The notes beneath the pieces were generated by a model. The model did no database searches. It was not told where the DNA came from and saw only the letters and a list, made by a program, of their open reading frames with translations. Shown in pieces: positions 1 to 4,883 of a stretch of 7,449 nucleotides of DNA. Origin of the DNA: Desulfurococcales archaeon (lineage in GTDB: Archaea > Thermoproteota > Thermoprotei_A > Sulfolobales > Desulfurococcaceae); NCBI GenBank assembly GCA_027028805.1, contig JALVHX010000240.1, forward strand, positions 1 to 7,449, in the 5' to 3' direction. Each line of letters opens with the position of its first letter. Position 1 is the first letter of the stretch. A program made the position numbers and the translations under genes.

Positions 1-72
1 CAACCCGTCTCCCCGGGGAAGCCGCGGCGGCCCCGCCACCGCTTTCCCCTCTTCTTTTCCCCACGTATAATC
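1..72. other. Left-edge intergenic stretch, no gene seen
   Basis: This short non-coding flank lies beyond the stop of the membrane protease. It is very GC-rich (CCCCGGGG at 11-18, CCGCGG at 22-27), followed by a pyrimidine tract around 43-63. Read on the minus strand the tract is purine-rich, so it is not a U-rich archaeal terminator for the protease gene. The minus-strand ATTATAC near 66-72, followed by GGTGG-like sequence, could be a promoter and ribosome binding site for a minus-strand gene starting beyond the edge. That is only a guess. Confidence 0.3.
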
Positions 73-711
73 CTACATGGCCATGGCCGCTATGAACAGG
101 AGCCCCGAGAACGCGATCAGTGTCAGCCAGAACAGGGGCCGCCACCCAATGATCTTGCTTCCATCGAGCGGGGGCACCGGGAGCAGGTTGAAGAGCGCGA
201 GCCACGAGCTCAGGTAGAGGGTCACATAGAGGAGCACGGAGACGGCGAGGGGCGGGTGAAGGATTACTAGGAGCGAGAGCGAGGCCGCGGCCACCACTAT
301 GTTCGCCACCGGGCCCGCCGCCGCCGTCAACCCCTCCACGTGTCTCCGCTCATCGGGATCATATATATGCGTCGATATAAGCACGTATCCGGGCACAATG
401 ATCTTGATGGGGAGGAAGGCCGATATAATGGTTAGCAGGAGCCCCATCGGATCCAGCACGAACCTGCTGAAACACCCCAGCCGCCGAGCCATGTATCTAT
501 GGGAGAGCTCGTGGGGCAGGAAGCCGAGGGCCGCCGCAAACAATACCGCGGCGAACAAGAGGAGACGGCCGCCGAGAAGATACCTGAGCCCGAGGCTGAA
601 CGATATGAGGAGCCAGGCTATGAGAAGAGACAATCCCTCATCAATGCCCAGCACACGGCCAGCCAGAGACAACGCCAGCACCCACCCCTCGACACAGCCC
701 GGGCTCTCCAC
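73..711 (-). CDS. Site-2 protease-like (M50 family) integral membrane zinc metalloprotease
   Basis: Predicted intramembrane zinc metalloprotease of 212 residues. The zinc-binding HExxH motif is seen as HELSH (H67, E68, H71) at the end of a hydrophobic segment. The distal M50 motif is seen as NLLPVPPLDG (175-184), where D183 would be the third zinc ligand. A Gly/Ala-rich AAGPVANI segment (131-138) is typical of the family. About five or six hydrophobic segments cover most of the chain, and there are no PDZ or CBS additions, so this is a minimal archaeal-type member. By family knowledge such proteins cleave transmembrane segments of regulatory or signal-peptide-like substrates; the substrate here is unknown. 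The GTG start at 711 is chosen because a TATA box at 736-744 would place the transcript start only a few bases upstream. Inner GTG and TTG codons are alternatives. It diverges from nadM. Confidence 0.88.
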   Translation of the reverse strand: MESPGCVEGWVLALSLAGRVLGIDEGLSLLIAWLLISFSLGLRYLLGGRLLLFAAVLFAAALGFLPHELSHRYMARRLGCFSRFVLDPMGLLLTIISAFLPIKIIVPGYVLISTHIYDPDERRHVEGLTAAAGPVANIVVAAASLSLLVILHPPLAVSVLLYVTLYLSSWLALFNLLPVPPLDGSKIIGWRPLFWLTLIAFSGLLFIAAMAM

Positions 712-735
712 AGGATCCCCCGGGGATAAGGCTAC

Positions 736-744
736 ATGTATAAA
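736..744 (-). promoter_or_regulatory. TATA box for the M50 protease gene
   Basis: Reading the minus strand, TTTATACAT lies about 30 bases before the GTG start at 711. Archaeal initiation about 25 bases downstream of a TATA box would fall near 714-716. The transcript would then be almost leaderless, which is common in crenarchaea and supports the chosen start. Confidence 0.55.
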
Positions 745-757
745 GGGGCGCCGGCGC

Positions 758-767
758 TATTTAAGAT
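758..767 (+). promoter_or_regulatory. TATA box for the nadM operon
   Basis: CTATTTAAGA is a good archaeal TATA element in an otherwise GC-rich region. Initiation about 25-27 bases downstream would fall near 787-791, leaving a leader of about 35 bases that contains the ribosome binding site GGTGG at 813-817. It sits within 25 bases of the opposite-strand TATA box, so the two promoters are back to back and could share regulation. Confidence 0.55.
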
Positions 768-823
768 AATGCGCCGGGCCAGAAAAAAGGGGATCACCTA
801 TTCGGCGCGGGCGGTGGCCCTCT

Positions 824-1366
824 TTGACGCATAGATGCCTCATGATAGCGCGGTTCCAGCCCCTCCACTACGGCCACCTCTATGTCCTCAAGAGGTGTCT
901 CGAGGAGCACGACGAGCTCATAGTGGTCATAGGCATGGCCAGCCAGAGCCATACACCGGAGAACCCGTTCACGGCCGGCGAGAGAATACTCATGGTGCGG
1001 GGTAGCCTAAGCTGGGCCGGCTATGATCTCTCCAGGGTTGTAACGGTCACGCTACCCACCATGGAGGTGAGCAGGGTCGCCGTCCACTATGTACGCCTCT
1101 ACGCTCCCCCATTCGAGTACGTGGCGACGCTGAACCCGATCATATCGAGGATATTCACGGAGGAGGGATACAGGGTGCTGGAGCCCCCGCCCCTCAACAG
1201 AGACGAGTACAGGGGTAGCGTTATAAGGAAGAAGATGAGCATGGGGGACGAGTCGTGGAGAAGGCTTGTTCCTCCCCCCGTCGCGGAGCTGATAGACAGG
1301 ATAGACGGCGTCGAGAGGGTCAGGATGCTCTACAAGGAGAAGCTACCGGGATACTATCATGAGTAG
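824..1366 (+). CDS. nadM: Archaeal nicotinamide-nucleotide adenylyltransferase (NadM)
   Basis: Cytoplasmic enzyme that joins NMN (or nicotinate mononucleotide) to the AMP moiety of ATP, giving NAD or deamido-NAD and pyrophosphate. The 180-residue length is normal for archaeal NadM. Seen motifs: ARFQPLHYGH (9-18), the nucleotidyltransferase HxGH signature; SQSHT (40-44) and NPFTAGER (47-54), family hallmarks; LNPIISRIF (103-111); and YRGSVIRKKM (129-138), the family's variant of the ISxTxxR phosphate-binding motif. The first Gly of the usual GRFQP is Ala here. The TTG start is supported by GGTGG at 813-817, six bases upstream; ATG at 842 would begin just before the HxGH strand and is less likely. 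It is first in a three-gene operon and its end overlaps the next gene by 8 bases. Confidence 0.95.
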   Translation: MTHRCLMIARFQPLHYGHLYVLKRCLEEHDELIVVIGMASQSHTPENPFTAGERILMVRGSLSWAGYDLSRVVTVTLPTMEVSRVAVHYVRLYAPPFEYVATLNPIISRIFTEEGYRVLEPPPLNRDEYRGSVIRKKMSMGDESWRRLVPPPVAELIDRIDGVERVRMLYKEKLPGYYHE

Positions 1367-2039
1367 CCCGAGAAGCCTCCCCAGGTTCAGGTGCCTAATG
1401 GAGGGGCTCTGTTGCCGCATGAGCCCCATAACGATCCTCCCCTTCGAGAAGCCTATACTGGAGCTACTCGCCGAGAGGCTCGGCGTAGAGATCGAGATCA
1501 CCCCTGGCTACACGCTATACGACAGGGCTGGAGGCGCCAATATAGCGTTAAGCTACGTCCTACACCTGGATAGGGATGGGAGATGCCCGTTTCTCTCAAA
1601 GAGAAACCTCTGCATGATACACGGCGTATACAAGCCCTATACATGTAGAAGCTACCCCTATGTCCCGAGAGAGGTCAGATACATAATAGCCGAGAAGGCC
1701 CGGCTCATATATGCGCGCGTCGAATACGGGCTCTCATCCCACTGCCCCGTGATAGCGAGGGATATGGAGCTTATAGGGGAGAGGCTGGCCGAGAACCCCG
1801 GGTTCATAGCCGAGTACATGCCCCGGGAATACGAGGCCGCGGTGGAGGCGGAGGAGAAGAGGAGGCTCCTCCTAGCCGGCCTCAGCGGCCTCTGGAGGAG
1901 AGGCGTCGTGGATCTTGTGGAGAAGAGGCCCGGGGCCCCTGTATTAAATCTATATGACCTGTTGAGGAAATATTATCCAGGCCTTCCCCTGGAGCTCGGC
2001 GTCAACAAGGTTCTCGCGAGGCTTGAGAGGCTTGGATAG
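1359..2039 (+). CDS. YkgJ-type CxxCxxCC-family metal-binding protein
   Basis: A 226-residue protein with the putative zinc- or iron-chelating cysteine cluster of the YkgJ/PF03692 family. Seen: C12, C18 and C19 near the N-terminus (a CLMEGLCC spacing variant), then CPFL (C76), C85 with H88, and KPYTCRSYP (C96, P100), which is the family's usual C-x-I-(8)-RPxxCRxFP block. A further C129 lies in SSHCP. The C-terminal 80 residues are helical, charged and unrecognised. The biochemical role of the family is not settled; relatives include the N-terminal region of flagellin lysine methylases, but no methyltransferase motif is visible here. The ATG start overlaps the nadM stop (CATGAGTAG), implying translational coupling. 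Its place between NAD synthesis and biotin ligase does not reveal the substrate. Confidence 0.85.
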   Translation: MSSPRSLPRFRCLMEGLCCRMSPITILPFEKPILELLAERLGVEIEITPGYTLYDRAGGANIALSYVLHLDRDGRCPFLSKRNLCMIHGVYKPYTCRSYPYVPREVRYIIAEKARLIYARVEYGLSSHCPVIARDMELIGERLAENPGFIAEYMPREYEAAVEAEEKRRLLLAGLSGLWRRGVVDLVEKRPGAPVLNLYDLLRKYYPGLPLELGVNKVLARLERLG

Positions 2040-2937
2040 GCTTCTCAAACGCATACTGGTCCTCGAGAAGCTTATTGAGAGAAACGAGTGGAGGATAAAG
2101 GATCTGGCGTGGGAGACGGGCCTAGGGGTCGACGAGGTTGTTGATACGCTCCAGGGCCTCTCCAAACACTATCTCATAGAGATCGGGGAGGACGAGGTCC
2201 TATGGAACCCCGTCGATATACCGGGAACCCTTCACCCGTGGGGCTGGAGGCTTATACATAGAAGCGTGCTGGGCTCAACGCAGAACGCGGCCCGGGGCAG
2301 GGGGCCCTGGAGCATAGTTGTCGCGGAATACCTTGTCTCCGCGCGCGGCAGACACGGGAAGACGTGGAGAACAGACTTCGGGGGCCTATGGTTCACGATA
2401 GTGCCGCAGGTCGGGCTAGACGAGCTCCCCGACGTCCCCATAGCGGCTCCAGTGATAATAGCTAGGAGCATAAAGAGCCTATACGGGATAGATGTCTCGA
2501 TAAGATGGCCCAACGATATAATGGTTGAGGGGAAGAAGCTCGCCGGCGTCCTCGTCGAGGCCGAGGCGTTTCCCCGCTACGCCTACGTCTACGTCGGGAT
2601 AGGGATAAACGTGAACAACAAGCCCCCGGTAAGGGAGGCCGTGTCACTCCGCCGCCTGGCCGGCATACAGCCCCGCAACAGGCTTCTCGCGACAATAATA
2701 GGCTGGTTCTCACGGCTCAAGAAGCTCCTCGAGGAGCGGGAGAAGCTCCGGGACCAGTACCGTAGCCTGCTGGACACCATTGGCAGGGAGGTTGTCGTGG
2801 AGACCGTGGACGGGACTGTTGAGGGCACGGCGGTGGATATAGATGACGCGGGCTCCCTCATAGTGGAGGCCGGCGGGGATAAGAAACGGTTCAGCCCGGG
2901 CGACGTATACAGGCTACGCTACAAGGAGCAGGGATAA
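2023..2937 (+). CDS. birA: Biotin protein ligase with N-terminal winged helix-turn-helix (BirA-like)
   Basis: Activates biotin with ATP to biotinyl-AMP and transfers it to a lysine of a biotin carboxyl carrier protein. Domain order over 304 residues: a winged HTH at about 6-65 (helices 6-20, 23-32 and 36-48, wing 50-61) that lines up with the E. coli BirA DNA-binding domain; the ligase core with GSTQ (84-87), SARGRHGKTW (106-115, biotinyl-AMP loop), RWPNDIM (161-167), KKLAGVLVE (171-179, with the conserved Lys) and GIGINVN (192-198); and a C-terminal SH3-like domain at about 255-300. The HTH suggests it may also repress biotin-related genes, which is inferred. The start is uncertain: TTG 2023 gives a 17-base overlap with the gene before. 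TTG 2032 gives 8 bases of overlap and a better spaced GAGG (2018-2021). It ends one base before a convergent gene. Confidence 0.93.
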   Translation: MRGLDRLLKRILVLEKLIERNEWRIKDLAWETGLGVDEVVDTLQGLSKHYLIEIGEDEVLWNPVDIPGTLHPWGWRLIHRSVLGSTQNAARGRGPWSIVVAEYLVSARGRHGKTWRTDFGGLWFTIVPQVGLDELPDVPIAAPVIIARSIKSLYGIDVSIRWPNDIMVEGKKLAGVLVEAEAFPRYAYVYVGIGINVNNKPPVREAVSLRRLAGIQPRNRLLATIIGWFSRLKKLLEEREKLRDQYRSLLDTIGREVVVETVDGTVEGTAVDIDDAGSLIVEAGGDKKRFSPGDVYRLRYKEQG

Positions 2938-2938
2938 C

Positions 2939-3547
2939 CTATCCCCTGAACGATATGCTCCTCAGACACGGGTCATCGAGCCCCTCCCCACGTATTATCC
3001 CGGCCGCCGCGGAGACCGCGTCCCCGGGATCCGCGGGGCACGCGTAATAGTACACAGTCACCTCCCTACCCGAGAAAGCCTTCTCGACAGCCTCCCGGGT
3101 CACGTTGCATCCTATTATAACTACCTCGTCCGCCCTGATCCTGGCCGCGAGATCCTCGAGCCTGACGGCGGCATAGGTCTCATCCCCCACGATCACCCCG
3201 TACCTATCCATGGGGCCCGGGGGCTCCCCAAGGGCTACGAGAAGCGATCCATCGTCGAGGGGAGCGGTATGGGTTACAACAACGATTATCCTCGCCTCAT
3301 AGGTGTAGGAGAGGCTTCTATGCGTGAGCTCCACGTGCACGCCGGGGAGATCCTTTATGGAGGATAGGTTAAAGGCTAACACGACCACGTCCCCGGAGAC
3401 AACCGGGTGTATGTCGAAGCGTTGAACAGTGATCACGGATGAGGCCAGGTAGGCCGGGATCAGCAAGAGGTAGGCGTAGACAACGGTTCCCGTCCTCAAG
3501 ACGCTTCCCTTTCTTCTGATCCATGCAGGGAACACGTCATCGTTCAC
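2939..3547 (-). CDS. Membrane-anchored extracytoplasmic protein, unrecognised; faint caspase/CHAT-like pattern
   Basis: I do not recognise this 202-residue protein with confidence. It has a short basic N-terminus (RRKG, 11-14), one membrane span at about 21-41, then an alternating strand/helix domain. Sequons NLS (60-62) and NVT (148-150) fit an outward-facing domain. The domain reads strand-H (IIVVVTHT, H93), an acidic loop DDGSLLVALG, then RLEDLAARI and strand-C (EVVIIGC, C147), another strand (EVTVYYYAC) and a helix ending IIRGEG. That order and the 54-residue His-to-Cys spacing recall clan CD (caspase/CHAT) peptidases, though the usual HG and AC/SC dipeptides are absent, so the assignment is tentative. 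C170 and C194 could form a disulfide. The GTG start overlaps the pilin stop (GTGA), with AGGATGAT at 3557-3564 as ribosome binding site. It is therefore coupled to the pilin. Confidence 0.75.
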   Translation of the reverse strand: MNDDVFPAWIRRKGSVLRTGTVVYAYLLLIPAYLASSVITVQRFDIHPVVSGDVVVLAFNLSSIKDLPGVHVELTHRSLSYTYEARIIVVVTHTAPLDDGSLLVALGEPPGPMDRYGVIVGDETYAAVRLEDLAARIRADEVVIIGCNVTREAVEKAFSGREVTVYYYACPADPGDAVSAAAGIIRGEGLDDPCLRSISFRG

Positions 3548-4017
3548 GGCAACTGTATCATCCTGTAATAGTCTCTCCCCGAAGCCGTCCTTATCCTAAC
3601 CTCTATCACCTGGCCGTGGCTGAAGTTAGCGGCCGACACGTTGACCTGTATAACGGTTTTCTCGCCAGGCTTAAGCGTCACCGGTAGCCGGGCCCCGGTC
3701 AGGTTCACCGCGCCTCCATAGTACTCGATCGGCTTATTATTTATGAAGACCGCGGTGATCGTGGCCTCCCTCGGCCCCGTGTTCCTCACAGCCACCACTA
3801 CACGGTACAGCCTCTTCATGGTATACTTGTCGACAAGCATGCGGGCATGGCTCGAAACAATCTCAAGCCTCTCCACGCCGGTATTCGAGCCGACAACGCC
3901 TATCATCCACAGAGCCAGGGCAACCGAGAGAGCAACCGCGGCCGCGACAATGATCACGACAGCTATGATAGGGGATACAGCCCTCAAACCGCCGAACCCC
4001 CATCTCAGCCAAGCCAT
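3544..4017 (-). CDS. Archaeal type IV pilin-like protein with class III signal sequence
   Basis: A 157-residue secreted subunit of the archaeal pilin superfamily (PF07790/DUF1628-like). The short N-terminal leader contains R12-A13-V14-S15, which fits the [KR][GA]-hydrophobic prepilin peptidase (PibD-type) site, with expected cleavage after A13. It is followed directly by a 25-residue hydrophobic helix (VSPIIAVVIIVAAAVALSVA, 14-33, and onward). VSPIIAVV is the typical archaeal pilin N-terminus that packs in the filament core. The rest is a beta-rich head with VRNTGPREATITAVFINNK (77-95) and LKPGEKT (115-121). Sequons at N104, N126 and N131 suggest a glycosylated surface. The ATG start is clear, with GGGAGA at 4029-4034 upstream. 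No assembly ATPase or platform gene lies in the window, so it could be a pilus, adhesin or minor filament subunit. Confidence 0.88.
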   Translation of the reverse strand: MAWLRWGFGGLRAVSPIIAVVIIVAAAVALSVALALWMIGVVGSNTGVERLEIVSSHARMLVDKYTMKRLYRVVVAVRNTGPREATITAVFINNKPIEYYGGAVNLTGARLPVTLKPGEKTVIQVNVSAANFSHGQVIEVRIRTASGRDYYRMIQLP

Positions 4018-4082
4018 CGAGGACGCGTTCTCCCGGAGAGAGGGGCGCGGGCTATCCCGGGTTTACTGAATTGTGGGCCGAG

Positions 4083-4094
4083 ACAAATATTTGT
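4083..4094. repeat. 12-bp perfect palindrome at the pilin promoter
   Basis: ACAAATATTTGT is a perfect inverted repeat about 70 bases upstream of the pilin start. It coincides with the only plausible minus-strand TATA element, so a dimeric regulator bound here would compete with TATA-binding protein. It may equally be an AT-rich promoter core that happens to be symmetrical. Confidence 0.5.
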
Positions 4095-4163
4095 TAATAC
4101 AGGAGAGGAGGCTATAGTATACCATGCACCGGTGTGTCCCGGGGGGCCGCGCCGGGCGGCTCC

Positions 4164-4173
4164 CTATATATAC
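4164..4173 (+). promoter_or_regulatory. TATA box for the taw3 operon
   Basis: CTATATATAC is a strong archaeal TATA element. Initiation near 4192-4198 would give a leader of about 50 bases containing GGGTG (4232-4236), eight bases before ATG 4245. Its position inside the longer in-frame open stretch beginning at 4134 rules that earlier start out. Confidence 0.6.
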
Positions 4174-4244
4174 CCTTTGCACGCGTGATAAATGGGTGTC
4201 CCAGCCCTCCCGGGTTTCCCCATAGACGCGTGGGTGCGGCCGGC

Positions 4245-4883
4245 ATGGAGCAGTGGCGTTTGTTTAAGACGCGGAGCTGGGAGAGGCTTTGGGAGGATCT
4301 ATTGATCGGTTATCTCGACGAGGATCTCCTGCCGGTGCTCATAGAGTTCTTCGCGAGGCCAAGGGCTTATACCCTGAGCAGTTGTAGCGGGAGAATAACG
4401 CTCAGCGACTCCACGTATCCCTGGAGCAGGGAGGAGACGAGCATAGTGTTCAAGAAACACGGGCCCGTGGAGCCCGTGGAGATCGAGGATGTTCTCAGAC
4501 ACCCTGTCGTCAGGAGGCTCTGGCTCAACGTGGTCGGCCCCATAATACATGTATCCGCGCGCGACATGGATGAGGCATGGGAGATCCTGAGGATAGCGAG
4601 GGAGGCCGGGTTCAAGCACAGCGGCCTCCTCAGCGTGCACCCCGCCAAGGGGGTTATGCTGGAGCTCCGCACAGGGGTTAGGATGACCCAGCTACTGGCG
4701 CTTCCCGGCAAAAGGCTTCATGGGAGAGAGGAGCTGGAGAGCGTGGTGGCTGTCGCCAACGAGATACTGGGGGTGGGGAAGGAGAGGCTGGGACGGCTCC
4801 TCGAGGCCTTGAGGAGCAATAGGCCGGGCGAGCTCGACCCCTTAGTGGTTGAGGATGAGGCGGCGGCGAGGTGGCTGGGTTGA
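4245..4883 (+). CDS. taw3: tRNA wybutosine-synthesising methyltransferase Taw3 (TYW3 family)
   Basis: SAM-dependent methyltransferase of wyosine-derivative synthesis at G37 of tRNA-Phe. It methylates N4 of the tricyclic base (for example yW-86 to yW-72, or imG-14 towards wyosine in archaea). The family signature SSCSGRI is seen at 45-51. A family-typical FKKHGPV follows at 69-75, then LWLNVVGPIIHV (92-103), AREAGFKHSGLLSV (118-131) and LELRTGVRM (139-147). The length of 212 residues is normal for archaeal Taw3. ATG 4245 is preferred because it begins with the family's MEQWxxFK-like start, has GGGTG at 4232-4236 upstream, and lies downstream of the TATA box; a 37-residue N-terminal extension from 4134 is not supported. 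The stop overlaps the next gene's start (TTGA). Partner genes of the wyosine pathway are not in the window. Confidence 0.93.
   Translation: MEQWRLFKTRSWERLWEDLLIGYLDEDLLPVLIEFFARPRAYTLSSCSGRITLSDSTYPWSREETSIVFKKHGPVEPVEIEDVLRHPVVRRLWLNVVGPIIHVSARDMDEAWEILRIAREAGFKHSGLLSVHPAKGVMLELRTGVRMTQLLALPGKRLHGREELESVVAVANEILGVGKERLGRLLEALRSNRPGELDPLVVEDEAAARWLG
4868..4874 (+). promoter_or_regulatory. Ribosome binding site deciding the nucleotidylyltransferase start
   Basis: GAGGTGG is a near-perfect match to the archaeal Shine-Dalgarno and lies inside the last codons of taw3. It is five bases before TTG 4880, which overlaps the taw3 stop as TTGA. It supports TTG 4880 over GTG 4871, because the GTG is part of the site itself. 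A weaker GAGG at 4857-4860 could serve the GTG. Confidence 0.5.

Larger units (their letters stand above)
4018..4244. promoter_or_regulatory. Divergent intergenic region between the pilin gene and taw3
   Basis: This 227-base non-coding region between divergent starts holds an AT-rich island (about 4083-4123) in a GC-rich setting. The island contains the palindrome ACAAATATTTGT (4083-4094) and a second AT-rich element, CTATAGTATACC (4112-4123). The taw3 TATA box is at 4164-4173. On the minus strand, the AAATATTT core would serve as TATA for the pilin operon, with initiation near 4063 and a leader of about 45 bases. I see no tRNA, and no C/D-box RNA with both boxes correctly spaced. Confidence 0.5.

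Noticed and set aside
299..769. Plus-strand open frame opposite the M50 protease
   Set aside because: It runs across both divergent promoters and opposite the clear HELSH/PPLDG protein; the translation is Arg/Ser/Pro-rich noise.
4124..4225. Small 33-codon ORF with purine-rich AGGAGAGGAGG upstream
   Set aside because: The taw3 promoter lies in its middle, spacing to the start is long, and the peptide shows no recognisable feature. Not supportable as a gene.
4134..4244. In-frame 37-residue N-terminal extension of Taw3
   Set aside because: A strong TATA box (4164-4173) lies inside it, the extension has no family similarity, and ATG 4245 has a well-spaced GGGTG and the expected family N-terminus.
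4186..4244. Possible C/D-box small RNA (GTGATAA near 4186)
   Set aside because: No box D (CTGA) at a proper distance and no internal C'/D' pair. CTGA at 4065 is on the wrong side.
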